NCBI GenBank assembly: GCA_902825995.1
Contig: CADEDE010000023.1
Coordinates: forward strand, 1-38,526
Source: an uncultured Burkholderiales bacterium
GTDB lineage: Bacteria; Pseudomonadota; Gammaproteobacteria; Burkholderiales; Burkholderiaceae_C
Direction: 5' to 3'
DNA: 38,526 nt
A program made the translations under genes and the position numbers. Below are positions 30,284 through 38,526 of the stretch, piece by piece; the stretch's first letter is position 1; each line of letters begins with the position of its first letter. Under the pieces are notes generated by a model, which saw only the letters and a program-made list of their open reading frames with translations, was not told the origin of the DNA and ran no database searches.

Positions 30284-32518
30284 TCACGGCTGGGCACGAC
30301 CGAGCGCGCGCGGCGCGGCATCGTCGGTGGCGGCGCCGATCCACGGCGCCTTGCGCGGCAATACGGTCTGCTGTAGCCAGGTTTCGAGCTCGTCGGGCGG
30401 CAGCGCCTTGGAAAACAGGAAACCCTGCATCAAACCGCAACCCAGGCGGTGCAGCACGTCCATCTGGCGCAGGTTCTCGACACCCTCGGCGATCACGCGC
30501 AGGCCGAGCGAACGCGCCAACGCGATGATCGCGCTGACCACGGCCGAGCTCTGCGGGGTGATGCCCAGATCGCGCACGAAGCTGCGGTCGATCTTCAACT
30601 CCGAGATCGGCAGCGTGGTCAGGTAAGCCAGCGACGAATAACCGGTGCCGAAATCGTCGATCGAAATCTCGACCCCGATTTCGTTCAGGCGATGCAAGGA
30701 CAGCGAGACGTTGTGCAAGTCCTTCATCAGGTTGTTTTCGGTGATCTCGAGCAGGATCGCCTTGTGCGGCACGCCGTAGGCCGAGACCGACTGATGGATG
30801 TTCTCGACCAGGTCGCTGCGCTCGAACAGGCGGCTGGGCAGGTTGACGGCGATCGAATCGGCGAAGCCGAAGCTCTGCTGCCAGATCCTGGCCTGGCGCG
30901 CCGCTTCGCGCACCGCCCATTCCGACAGCGGCACGATCAGGCCGGTTTCTTCGGCCAGCGGGATGAAATCGCCCGGCGGCACCAGCACGCCGTTGCGGTT
31001 CCAGCGCATCAACGCTTCGGCGCCGACCATCCTGGCCGCGCGCACATCGACCTTGGGCTGGTAGTGCAGCACCAGTTCGTTGCGCTCGATGGCCTTGTGC
31101 AGGTGGCTTTCGAGTTCGATCTTTTCGCGGCCGCGGCCGGCCAGATGCGGGCGATAGACCGCCGCCGCATTGCGCCCGGCCGTCTTGGCCGAATACATGG
31201 CCACGTCGGAATTGCGCATCAGGTCGGCCAGGTTCAGGCCGTCGCGCGGAAACATCGCAATGCCGACGCTGGCGGTGACAAAACAGTCCTGCCCGGCCAC
31301 GAAGACCGGTTCTCGCATCGCCTGGAGGATGCGGCTGGCCACGCGCTCGGCGTCGGCGTCGTCGCCGACTTCGGGCAGCAGGGCCACGAACTCGTCGCCG
31401 CCCAGGCGGCCCACGGCTTCGAGCGTGCGGTGCGAGCGCGTGCCGGCGGCTTCGAGTGCGCCTTCCATGACCTGGTCGCTGTGGCGCACACAGCCGCGCA
31501 GGCGCCGCGCCACCTCCATCAGCAGCTCGTCGCCGGCGGCGTGGCCGAGCGTGTCGTTGACGTTCTTGAAGCGGTCGAGGTCGATCAGCAGCAGGGCCGC
31601 GTTGTGGCCCAGGCGCCGCGCATGGTCCAGGGCGCGTTCGGTGCGCCAGATCAGCTGGCGCCGGTTCGGCAGGCCCGTGAGCGCATCGAAATTGGCCAAG
31701 TGGCGGATGCGGTCTTCGGCCACGCGGCGGTCGGTCACATCCTGGAAGACGCCGGTGTAGCCGATGTCGTGGCCATGTTCGAACTCGGCCTCGGCTTCGA
31801 CGTGCACGACACGCTGGCGACCGTCGAACAAGGCCACCGAAACGTCGGTGGCCAGCACCGCGTTGTGGGCCACGACTTCAGCCAGCATGCGCATCAGGCC
31901 GCGCCGCTGCGCTGTACCGACCATGCGCAGCAGCGCGCGCACCGTGACCCGTTCATCGGGGTTCTTGCCGAAAACCCGCAGCGCTTCGGGCGACAACCAG
32001 AGCTGGCCAAAACGCGTACCGCGGCGCCAGTCGAAGCTGCCCATGCGCGCCAGATCCTGCGCCCGGGCCAGCTTGAACTTGCTGCGTTCGAGTTCGATGC
32101 GGGTGCGCGAGGCGCGCAGCATGTAGCGCAGGCGTCCGGCCAGCAGGCTCCACTGCGTGCTCTTGACGAAAAAATCGGTGGCGCCGGCGCGGTAGGCCCG
32201 CGTGATCGAGGCGTCGTCGTCCAGGCCGGTCAGCATCAGCACCGGCACCTGCGCGTAGCCGGGCAGCGCACGCAAGGCCCGGCAGATCTGGAAACCGTCC
32301 AGGCCGGGCATCAGTGCGTCCAGCAAGACCATGTCGGGCGCGATGTCCTCGAGCCCCACCAGCGCGCGTGCGCCGTCGCTGACTTCGGTGACGTCGAAGC
32401 CGCGTTCGCGCAGGGCCGTCGCGGTCAGCATCAGGTTGACCTCGTCGTCATCGACCAGCAGCAGGCATGGGCGCTCGGCGCTGTCGTCGTCGGCGAAGGT
32501 CGAAACGGAGGTGGTCAT
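30284..32518 (-). CDS. Response regulator with PAS, GGDEF and EAL domains
   Basis: The 744-residue protein has a receiver domain with Asp67 as phosphoacceptor, Thr97 and Lys119; a PAS-like stretch (about 155-265); a GGDEF domain (about 275-460; GGDEF at 373-377); and an EAL domain (about 465-720) with EAL at 501-503 and DDFGTGYSS. Both output sites look intact. An insert of about 19 residues (VMEGALEAAGTRSHRTLEA) separates the RHSD I-site region from GGDEF. It is likely phosphorylated through the Hpt protein encoded just upstream (four-base ATGA overlap). Its kinase is not in the window. It could make or break c-di-GMP depending on state. Confidence 0.92.
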   Translation of the reverse strand: MTTSVSTFADDDSAERPCLLLVDDDEVNLMLTATALRERGFDVTEVSDGARALVGLEDIAPDMVLLDALMPGLDGFQICRALRALPGYAQVPVLMLTGLDDDASITRAYRAGATDFFVKSTQWSLLAGRLRYMLRASRTRIELERSKFKLARAQDLARMGSFDWRRGTRFGQLWLSPEALRVFGKNPDERVTVRALLRMVGTAQRRGLMRMLAEVVAHNAVLATDVSVALFDGRQRVVHVEAEAEFEHGHDIGYTGVFQDVTDRRVAEDRIRHLANFDALTGLPNRRQLIWRTERALDHARRLGHNAALLLIDLDRFKNVNDTLGHAAGDELLMEVARRLRGCVRHSDQVMEGALEAAGTRSHRTLEAVGRLGGDEFVALLPEVGDDADAERVASRILQAMREPVFVAGQDCFVTASVGIAMFPRDGLNLADLMRNSDVAMYSAKTAGRNAAAVYRPHLAGRGREKIELESHLHKAIERNELVLHYQPKVDVRAARMVGAEALMRWNRNGVLVPPGDFIPLAEETGLIVPLSEWAVREAARQARIWQQSFGFADSIAVNLPSRLFERSDLVENIHQSVSAYGVPHKAILLEITENNLMKDLHNVSLSLHRLNEIGVEISIDDFGTGYSSLAYLTTLPISELKIDRSFVRDLGITPQSSAVVSAIIALARSLGLRVIAEGVENLRQMDVLHRLGCGLMQGFLFSKALPPDELETWLQQTVLPRKAPWIGAATDDAAPRALGRAQP

Positions 32519-32928
32519 GGGTTGACGATGCGGCCGGGCCGGCACAGCGCGGCCAGCACGCGCCGGCCTTCCAGCGCCAGGCCGTCGAGTTGCGCGTCCA
32601 GGCCGTGCGCCGGACCGTCGCGCAAGCCGCGCTCGACCTCGGCACAGCGCGCCGCCAGGCCCAGCGCGCCGACGCTGGCCGAAGACGATTTCAGGGTATG
32701 GGCGACGTGGCGCTGGGCCTGCACATCGGCCTCGAGGCGCGCGAGCTGCAACTGGCCGAGCAGGCGTTGCAGCGACTGGGTGTAGGCGCTCAGCACCCGT
32801 TCCAGCAGGCCGGCCTTGCCGCCCGGGTCGAGCTCGCTCAAACGCGCCAGGGCGTCGGCATCGAGCACGCCGGCTGCGGGCAGCCCCCCGGTCGGCGCGG
32901 CGCATGACGGTTCGAACGACGACGTCAA
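32515..32928 (-). CDS. Hpt-domain phosphotransfer protein
   Basis: A small four-helix phosphotransfer protein (137 residues from a TTG start). The phospho-accepting His is in HVAHTLKSSSASVGALGL, the Hpt hallmark HxLKGxS-like sequence. Helices before it (LLERVLSAYTQSLQRLLGQL) and after (CAEVERGLRD) fit the fold. It would relay phosphate between a hybrid kinase and the REC-PAS-GGDEF-EAL protein. Start is uncertain: TTG at 32928 has GAGAGAG five bases upstream and yields MTSSFEP, while an ATG at 32964 lies within a GACAAT possible -10. Confidence 0.82.
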   Translation of the reverse strand: MTSSFEPSCAAPTGGLPAAGVLDADALARLSELDPGGKAGLLERVLSAYTQSLQRLLGQLQLARLEADVQAQRHVAHTLKSSSASVGALGLAARCAEVERGLRDGPAHGLDAQLDGLALEGRRVLAALCRPGRIVNP

Positions 32929-33120
32929 GATGACTCTCTCAGCGGCAACAGCCACAGCGCACATTGTCACCGACCGGCCCATCGCCCGCGGCCGCGCGGG
33001 CTGGCCGGCTGGCGTGGCGTTTGCCACGAATGCACGCCCTTATTAAAGCCCCTCGTCGAATGCGTACATTCGCCGATCCCCCGTGGGGATGCGAGCGCCT
33101 TGGGAACGGCCCGGCGGCGC
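32929..33120 (-). promoter_or_regulatory. Gap between HDOD and Hpt genes, likely promoter
   Basis: This 192-base gap is the only larger break in the signalling gene row. It holds a GACAAT (32963-32968, minus) that could be a -10 for the Hpt operon, with GAGAGAG (32934-32940) as ribosome binding site before the TTG start. A CCCCCGTGGGG palindrome lies near 33078-33088. No hairpin with a T tract is seen, so read-through from flgL is also possible. Confidence 0.35.
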
Positions 33121-34323
33121 TCATTGAATCTGCATCGCCTGCGCCAGCGCGCGCAGCACGGCCCGGTTGATTTCGCCGACGCCGAGCAAAAGTCGCTCGG
33201 CGCTGTCGCGAACATCGAACAGCGACTCGTTTTCGACTGCACGCACGACCTCCAGGAACGGCTGGTAGGGGCCGGTGCGATCGACCAGCGCCTGGCGCAC
33301 CGAGTCGGGCACGGGCACCGCTTTCAGCAGGTCGGAGAAGCTCTGTTTCATCATCCGGTCGAGCAGCGAAAATACGCCGCAGATGAAGGCCTCGTTGCGC
33401 ATCTGCTCGTCGTTGCCGCCGGCGCTGGCGCGCGTCAGCTCCTCCATCAGCAAACCGCGCCGCAGCGCGGCAAACATCACCGGCTTCATGTCGCGGTCCT
33501 TGCTCGCCGAGGCCAGCAGCAGGGCCAGCCAGCGCTTCAATCGCGTATAGCCGAGCAGCATCAGCGCATGGCGGAACGATCCCACTTCGACGCGCAGGCC
33601 GAAGGCCGGCGAATTGATGTAGCGCAGCAGCTTGAAGGCCAGCGTCGGGTCGAGCTTCAGGGTGTCTTCGAGGCGGTCGATCGATTCTTCCTTGTTGATG
33701 CGGCGCATCAACTCGAGGATCGTGGCCAGATCGGGTTGGGCCTGGCCGCCTTGCGGCTGCACCATGTCGTCTATCGGCCAGCCGAGCACGGCCACCGCAC
33801 CGCGCTTGAAGCTCGCATCGAGTTCGGCCAGCGTGCGCACGCCGGCCTGCATGTGGGTGATCTGGCGCGTCACGCCCGGCGGCGCCAGGCTGTCGCTGCG
33901 GCGCTCGTCGGCCAAGTCGATGATCGAATGCTTGAAGCAGGGCAACACGTCGCGCGGCAGTTCGAGGCGCGGCCGGCCCTTGAGCAGCAGCGTATTGCCG
34001 CGGCCGTACAGGGCCTGGATGTAGGCGCTGAGTTCAGGGTTGCAGGCCATGAAGGCCGGCACCTCGAGCATCAGGTTGGCGCTCGGCTGAGCGCGCAGCA
34101 GATCCTGCAGCAGGGTTTCGCTAACGACATTGAGCGCGACCTTGCCGCCCGCCTCGGGCCAGACCTCGGCCACGGCGGCGAGCAGCGCAGCGGCATCCAG
34201 CGCGGCGTCGGGCCGCACCGGAAATACCGTCAACCGCGTGGCGCTGACGGCGCGCTCACGGTCGATCATCGGCGAATAGCCGAGTACCACCTGGGCCAGG
34301 ATCGGGTGTTCGTTGATCGCCAT
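33121..34323 (-). CDS. HDOD-domain protein with degenerate EAL-like N-terminus
   Basis: The 400-residue protein resembles YuxH-type regulators: an EAL-like N-terminal half (about 1-190) without the EAL or other catalytic residues (it begins MAINEHPILAQVVLGYSPMI), then an HDOD domain (about 195-385) with IDRLEDTLKLDPTLAFKLLRYINSPAFGL and VGSFRHALMLLGYTRLKRWLALL. Such proteins act as signalling scaffolds in motility or chemotaxis control. Located three bases after the flgL stop and on the same strand, so probably cotranscribed. It ends 192 bases before the Hpt start. Confidence 0.88.
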   Translation of the reverse strand: MAINEHPILAQVVLGYSPMIDRERAVSATRLTVFPVRPDAALDAAALLAAVAEVWPEAGGKVALNVVSETLLQDLLRAQPSANLMLEVPAFMACNPELSAYIQALYGRGNTLLLKGRPRLELPRDVLPCFKHSIIDLADERRSDSLAPPGVTRQITHMQAGVRTLAELDASFKRGAVAVLGWPIDDMVQPQGGQAQPDLATILELMRRINKEESIDRLEDTLKLDPTLAFKLLRYINSPAFGLRVEVGSFRHALMLLGYTRLKRWLALLLASASKDRDMKPVMFAALRRGLLMEELTRASAGGNDEQMRNEAFICGVFSLLDRMMKQSFSDLLKAVPVPDSVRQALVDRTGPYQPFLEVVRAVENESLFDVRDSAERLLLGVGEINRAVLRALAQAMQIQ

Positions 34324-34326
34324 GGG

Positions 34327-35571
34327 TCAGTTGTTGAGGTACTGGAACAGCGACATGCGCTGCACGCTGGAATAGGTCTTCAGCGCGGCCTCGTAGCCGC
34401 TCTGCAGGTTCTGGAATTCGGCGATGGCCTTGACCATGTCCAGGTCTTCGGCATTCGAGCGCTCAGTTTGCGCCGCCAATGACTGCGTGGCGATGCGGCC
34501 TTCGACCATATCGGCACGATTCAACGCTTCGCCGGCGCGGCTGCGCAGCGATTGCAGCGCCGCCGCAGAGCCATCGAGGTTGGACAGCGCACGCTGCACC
34601 CCCTGGGTTACCGCGGCGCTGCTGCGCAGCGGCGTTTTCAGTTCGGCAATGGCACGGTCGAGGCTGCCGAAGACGCCCAGCGAGGGTGTCGCCAGCCTGA
34701 GCTCGAAGGCGTCGCCGGCCATGGGCGTGCCATTGACCGTGAACGACATGCCGTCGAGTTCGATCGCCTGGCCGCTGACATAGGGCCGGTTGGCGAGCGC
34801 CGTGGCCACGCCGTCCTTGAGCACGCTGAAGGTCGTGCCCGCGGCCGTGGTCGTGAAGTCGAGGCGGTAGGTGAGCGCCGCGGGATCGACCACCGCCGGC
34901 GGCGAGGTGGCGGCGTAGAAGGCTTGCGGGTCGGTCACGCGGCCACTGTCGATCCAGCTGCCGCTGGTGTCGGGCGTGGTGGCGGCATTGCGGGTTTCGA
35001 ACAGGCCGTTGCCCGAGGGCGAGGCCAGCCAGGCGATCTCGCCGTCGATGCTGCGCGGCAGGGCTTCGTCGCTGGCCACCTGCACCTCACCCGCCGTGCC
35101 GCGAAAAACCACGCCGCCCGCAGCATCGATGAAGGGCGGCTGGCTGCCGCCCTGGCCGCCGAAGAGGTAGCCACCGTCGCCGTCGCCGCGGTTGGCGATC
35201 GCCAGCAGTTGTTGGCGAATGGCCGTGAGCCGGTCGCCGAGGCCGGCGCGTTCGGCGTCGGTATAGCTGCCGTTGCCGGCCGCAACAAGGGCCTCGCGCG
35301 CCTGCTGCATCAGCTCGCCGGCATCGCCCAAGGCGCCTTCGGTCAAGGCCATGGCATGGCGGCTGGCTTCGAGGGCGCGCTGGCTAGCCTGGTTGCGCGC
35401 AACGCTGGCGAGGGCGCGCTCGGCGCGCGCCGCGGCCGTCGGATCGTCGCTGGCCTTACTGACGCGCTTGCCGCTGATCAGGCGCTTCTGCGCCTCGGCC
35501 AGTTCGCTTTGGCGCTCTTGCAGGCGCTCGACGCCGGTATCGAAGGCTTGGGCGGTGGCGATGCGAAGCAT
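34327..35571 (-). CDS. flgL: Flagellar hook-filament junction protein FlgL
   Basis: The 414-residue protein is the second junction protein (HAP3). The N-terminal MLRIATAQAFDTGVERLQERQSELAEAQKRLISGKRVSKASDDPTAA pattern (1-48) and the C-terminal helix NAEDLDMVKAIAEFQNLQSGYEAALKTYSSVQRMSLFQYL are the coiled-coil D0 ends shared with flagellin. Between lies a variable domain with VSGQAIELDGMSFTVNGTPMAGDAF. Start ATG at 35571 is favoured over TTG at 35577; it begins two bases after the flgK stop. Confidence 0.95.
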   Translation of the reverse strand: MLRIATAQAFDTGVERLQERQSELAEAQKRLISGKRVSKASDDPTAAARAERALASVARNQASQRALEASRHAMALTEGALGDAGELMQQAREALVAAGNGSYTDAERAGLGDRLTAIRQQLLAIANRGDGDGGYLFGGQGGSQPPFIDAAGGVVFRGTAGEVQVASDEALPRSIDGEIAWLASPSGNGLFETRNAATTPDTSGSWIDSGRVTDPQAFYAATSPPAVVDPAALTYRLDFTTTAAGTTFSVLKDGVATALANRPYVSGQAIELDGMSFTVNGTPMAGDAFELRLATPSLGVFGSLDRAIAELKTPLRSSAAVTQGVQRALSNLDGSAAALQSLRSRAGEALNRADMVEGRIATQSLAAQTERSNAEDLDMVKAIAEFQNLQSGYEAALKTYSSVQRMSLFQYLNN

Positions 35572-35573
35572 GG

Positions 35574-37508
35574 TCAACGTGCCGTTTCAAGCAGGGTTTG
35601 GAACAGGCTCTGTGCCACCTGCAAGACCTTGGCAGCGGCCTGGTAGCTTTGCTGGAACTGCATCAGGCGTGCGGCTTCCTCGTCGAGGTTGACGCCGGCG
35701 CGCGAGTTGCGCCGCTCCTCGGCACCGCCGGCAACGGCTTGCGAAATCTCGGCCGAGGTGCGTGCGCCCTGCACGCGCACGCCCACGCCGGCCATCACGC
35801 TGGCATAGGCATCGGTGATGTTCTGGCCGCTGACCATGCGTTCGTCGCGCAAGGCCACCAGCGCCAGTGCGTTGCCATTGCTGGCCTCGGGGTGCGCGGT
35901 CTTCGCGACGGTGAAGCTGTCGCCGGCGGCCGGCACGCCATCCAGACGCAACTCGAAGCCGTTGAGGGCGATCGGCGCGCCAGGAGTCCAGGTGCCGGTA
36001 CCGCTGGCGACGAGCGCATTGCTGGTGCGATCGCGCAGCGCCCAGGTGTAGGCGCCGCTGGCGTTGGTGAAGGCGATGCTGGCCGTATGCTGCGGGTTGA
36101 CGCTGGCATTGACCACGGCCAGCGCGCCGACCGTGGCGGTGCCGGTGTTGGCGACATCGCGCACGGCTTCGAGCGGCGAGGCTGCCGCCAAGCCGCGCGG
36201 GTCGGCGAGCACCCGGCGCAGGCCGTTGGCGCCACGCGTCACCGCTTGCAGCAGGAAGCGGTCCCCGGCAGCCGGTGCGGGCGCACCGACCGTGACGGTC
36301 AGGCCATCCACCGTATCGCCGCTGGCGATGCTGCGTTGCAGGCCGTCGCTGCGGCGCGTGAGCAGGTACCGGCCGGCAATGGCCGGGTCGCTGCGCAGTT
36401 CATATTCGCTGGGCTGCAACTGGCTGGCGTCAGCCACCGTCATCGTCACCGAGGCGAGGAAATTGCCGGCCAGATCGCGGCCATTGGTGATTGCCGGCAG
36501 GGCCAGTGGCGCGCCGAGGGCAAACAGCGGCGCACCGCTGCCCGGTGGCGTGCGCAGGTCCAGACCGAGCGCCTGTTGTTGGTTCAGACGTGTCGCCAGC
36601 GTGGTGGCCATCTGGCCCAGTTGATTGCGCGCGCTGGCCAGGTCTTCGTTCTGGAACCGCAACAGGCCGCCCAGGCTGCCGGCACCGACCAGTTCCTGCG
36701 GCAAGGCCCGCGTGACGCCGTTGTCAACGATGCCCACCGCCTGGCGCGACGCATCGAAAACATCGGCCATCGGCACGAGTTGCAGGGCCTCCTTGCCGAG
36801 CACCAGGCGCTGGCCACCGGCCATGAAGATGCCCAGCGTGCCGTCGCTGGCCGGGATCGTCGTCACCTGAACGTAGGCGCTCAGGTCGGAGATCAATTGT
36901 TCGCGCTGGTCCAGCAAGTCGTTGGCCGGCTGGCCCACGCCGGCGAGCCGCGCAATCTGCTCATTCACGTCGGCAATGCGCCCGGTCAGTTGATTGACCG
37001 CGGCGACGCCGTTCTGCAGATCCTGCGTGACGCCGTTTTGCAGGCTGTCGAGTTGGGCGCCGGCTGCAGCGAAGCGCGAGGCCACGTCCTGCGCGCGGGC
37101 CAGCACCACTTCACGTGTTGACGAGTCTTGCGGCCGGCTGGCCAGATCGACCATCGCATTGAGCAGCTGGCCGGCGGCATAGCCCAGGCCCTGCTCGCCG
37201 GGCGGGAAGACCTGTTCGAGACGGCTGAGCTGTTCGAAGCGGGCCTGGTCGCCGGCAGACTGCGATTTCGCCGCTGCCGCCTCGCGGGTCAGGAACTCGT
37301 CGTGCGAGCGCGTGACCGCGGCCACATCGACGCCCTTGCCGAAGAAGCCGGCACCCGTGAACTGCCCGCTCGCGGTTTGGAGCTCGACCTGCTGGCGCGA
37401 ATAGCCCTCGACGCTGGCGTTGGCAATATTGTGGCCGGTGGTCTGCAAGGCCGCGAAGTTGGCGGCCATCGCGCGCATGCCGATCGACATCAGGTTGCCG
37501 GTTCCCAT
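35574..37508 (-). CDS. flgK: Flagellar hook-filament junction protein FlgK
   Basis: The 644-residue protein is HAP1. The N-terminus MSIGMRAMAANFAALQTTGHNIANASVEGYSRQQVELQ carries the ANVNTPGYSRQ-like rod/hook motif, and GKGVDVAAVTRSHDEFLTRE and LNQLTGRIADVNEQIARL follow. The C-terminal GVNLDEEAARLMQFQQSYQAAAKVLQVAQSLFQTLL is the matching helical end. It caps the hook and joins flgL. Start is given at 37508; MSIG six residues later is an alternative. It follows flgJ by 14 bases. Confidence 0.95.
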   Translation of the reverse strand: MGTGNLMSIGMRAMAANFAALQTTGHNIANASVEGYSRQQVELQTASGQFTGAGFFGKGVDVAAVTRSHDEFLTREAAAAKSQSAGDQARFEQLSRLEQVFPPGEQGLGYAAGQLLNAMVDLASRPQDSSTREVVLARAQDVASRFAAAGAQLDSLQNGVTQDLQNGVAAVNQLTGRIADVNEQIARLAGVGQPANDLLDQREQLISDLSAYVQVTTIPASDGTLGIFMAGGQRLVLGKEALQLVPMADVFDASRQAVGIVDNGVTRALPQELVGAGSLGGLLRFQNEDLASARNQLGQMATTLATRLNQQQALGLDLRTPPGSGAPLFALGAPLALPAITNGRDLAGNFLASVTMTVADASQLQPSEYELRSDPAIAGRYLLTRRSDGLQRSIASGDTVDGLTVTVGAPAPAAGDRFLLQAVTRGANGLRRVLADPRGLAAASPLEAVRDVANTGTATVGALAVVNASVNPQHTASIAFTNASGAYTWALRDRTSNALVASGTGTWTPGAPIALNGFELRLDGVPAAGDSFTVAKTAHPEASNGNALALVALRDERMVSGQNITDAYASVMAGVGVRVQGARTSAEISQAVAGGAEERRNSRAGVNLDEEAARLMQFQQSYQAAAKVLQVAQSLFQTLLETAR

Positions 37509-37522
37509 GACGTTTCAACCCT

Positions 37523-38365
37523 TCAGGCCAAGGAACGCTGCAGGCGCAGCGTGGTGTTGATGACCCGGCCCAGCTTGTCGGCGTAAGCCGGGTCGGTGGC
37601 GTAGCCGGCGCGTTGCAGGCCCTGCGCGAAGCCGTGCGCGTTGCCGATGTTCCGGGCGCTGGCCAGCACCTCGCGGTAGCGCGGGCTGGTCTTCATCAGC
37701 CGCGCATAGTCGGCAAAGGATTCGTCGTAGCTCGAATAGGCGCGAAAACTCTGCATCAGCTTCTTCGGCTGGCCGTTGACGAATTCGGTGGTCACGACCT
37801 TGGCGGTAGCGCCCTTCCAGTCGGCGCCGGCCTTGATGCCAAACAGGTTGAACGAGTTCGAACCGTCGGCCATTTGGATGTTTTTGCGACCCCAGCCGGT
37901 TTCGTGTGCCGCCTGGGCCACCATGAACGAAGCCGGGATGCCGCTGGCGCCTTCGGCCTGCTTCGCCGCCGCGCTGTGCAGGGCCACGAATTCCTGCGCG
38001 CTGGTCGGCGCACGCAAGGGCGTTCGCTGGACCACGGGGTTGGTATTCGGGCTGGTCTTTTTGCCTGCTTCGACGAGGCCCATCTGGCGTTCGAGCTGGC
38101 GCGCGATGGCTTCGGACAAGCCGCCCTTCAGCCCGGTCATCTTGGCGGCGAACTGGGTATCGAGCATCTCGGTGCCGAGCTGCGTGCCTTCGTTGTCGAG
38201 CATGCCGCTGGACAGCGTGGCCTGGCGCATCGATTTCATCAGCTCCTGCATAAACAGGCCTTCGAACTGCTTGGCGGCTTCCTTGATCGCGGCCCTGGGG
38301 TCGCGCGCCGCCGCGCTGCGCAACGTGGCCAGCGGATCGGCGTTGAGTCCGGCGACGTTGGCCAT
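37523..38365 (-). CDS. flgJ: FlgJ, rod assembly and peptidoglycan hydrolase
   Basis: The 280-residue protein has a rod-cap domain (about 15-100; FEGLFMQELMKSMRQATLS) and a C-terminal muramidase of the GH73 type (about 120-275) with the catalytic Glu155 in AQAAHETGWGR and YATDPAYADKL near the end. This is the bifunctional form usual in beta- and gammaproteobacteria. It acts in the periplasm to open peptidoglycan for the rod. The ATG at 38365 is preferred; an in-frame ATG 20 codons earlier lies over non-coding sequence. Upstream, flgI would be expected but a repeat fills the remaining window. Confidence 0.94.
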   Translation of the reverse strand: MANVAGLNADPLATLRSAAARDPRAAIKEAAKQFEGLFMQELMKSMRQATLSSGMLDNEGTQLGTEMLDTQFAAKMTGLKGGLSEAIARQLERQMGLVEAGKKTSPNTNPVVQRTPLRAPTSAQEFVALHSAAAKQAEGASGIPASFMVAQAAHETGWGRKNIQMADGSNSFNLFGIKAGADWKGATAKVVTTEFVNGQPKKLMQSFRAYSSYDESFADYARLMKTSPRYREVLASARNIGNAHGFAQGLQRAGYATDPAYADKLGRVINTTLRLQRSLA

Positions 38366-38429
38366 GTCATTGGCTCCACAGTGCGACGCGGGACGCGCAA
38401 TCCGTGCCGTGTCGCTCGTTCCCAAGCGC

Positions 38430-38521
38430 GCGCCGCGGATCGGGCTTTGCCCGGCCGCTGGCGTGGCCCCCTGGGGGCATAAGCGCTAACTTAGTATGAC
38501 TCATCCTGCTATGCTCCGCAC
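38430..38521. repeat. Dispersed GC-rich repeat, right end
   Basis: Positions 38473-38521 are the inverted copy of positions 1-49 (one mismatch, position 31 of the left copy). Positions 38431-38459 match 26842-26870 in inverted orientation (27 of 29). CCCCC-T-GGGGG (38467-38477) is the palindromic core. It lies upstream of flgJ, and I see no gene in this end stretch of about 160 bases. Confidence 0.75.
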
Positions 38522-38526
38522 CGCCA

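Noticed and set aside
30449..32785. Long plus-strand open frame opposite the REC-PAS-GGDEF-EAL gene
   Set aside because: The minus-strand gene has full domain motifs; this frame has none.

Overview
The window is about 38.5 kb of GC-rich, gene-dense chromosomal DNA. Gene content and order point to a flagellated betaproteobacterium of the order Burkholderiales, probably Comamonadaceae-like: yqgE-ruvX-pyrR, a hisI-hisE-hinT-tatABC block, rpsU-yqeY, a TakP-type TRAP transporter, pmbA back to back with yjgA, and a flgJKL tail. No species can be named from sequence alone. Almost the whole window is coding. There is one tRNA (Ser-UGA) and no rRNA, CRISPR array, transposase or prophage.

Layout. Positions 1-4313: the yqgE-ruvX-pyrR operon (minus), diverging from a methyltransferase-photolyase pair (plus). 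4314-7404: a minus-strand operon hisI-hisE-DUF4870-hinT-tatA-tatB-tatC whose last stop touches the photolyase stop. 7484-8512: a PAS protein with a ruined GGDEF site. 8696-9929: rpsU with a strong -10 and a structured leader, then yqeY and a DUF442 gene. 10023-13557: a TRAP transporter with membrane genes on plus and a convergent, probably Tat-exported binding protein on minus. 13660-18962: pmbA diverging from yjgA-mog-COG4255-like-recJ. 18973-20184: a lipoprotein-type sugar dehydrogenase. 20348-25368: an ArsR-type regulator diverging from an RND efflux operon that ends in a DUF2892 membrane protein. 25418-28487: a CorC-family protein, apaH, tRNA-Ser and a two-gene nucleotidyltransferase module. 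28633-38365: all minus strand, flgJ-flgK-flgL followed by an HDOD protein, an Hpt protein, a REC-PAS-GGDEF-EAL protein and an active-looking diguanylate cyclase.

How genes fit together. The flagellar end is the most coherent block: hook-filament junction and rod/muramidase genes run directly into a signalling set (HDOD, Hpt, response regulator with cyclase and phosphodiesterase domains, cyclase), which suggests c-di-GMP control of motility encoded with the late hook genes. The tat genes may export the TRAP binding protein encoded 7 kb away, which has a twin-arginine-like leader. The efflux operon, with its dyad over the promoter and divergent ArsR gene, looks like a self-contained inducible export system without an outer-membrane channel gene.

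Structure beyond genes. The two window ends carry the same 49-bp sequence in inverted orientation (48/49 identical). GC-rich palindromic units of one family occur at both ends and in two intergenic gaps, so the window may be one contig bounded by a dispersed repeat. Several genes have a -10-like hexamer exactly six bases before ATG and no ribosome binding site, which suggests leaderless mRNAs.
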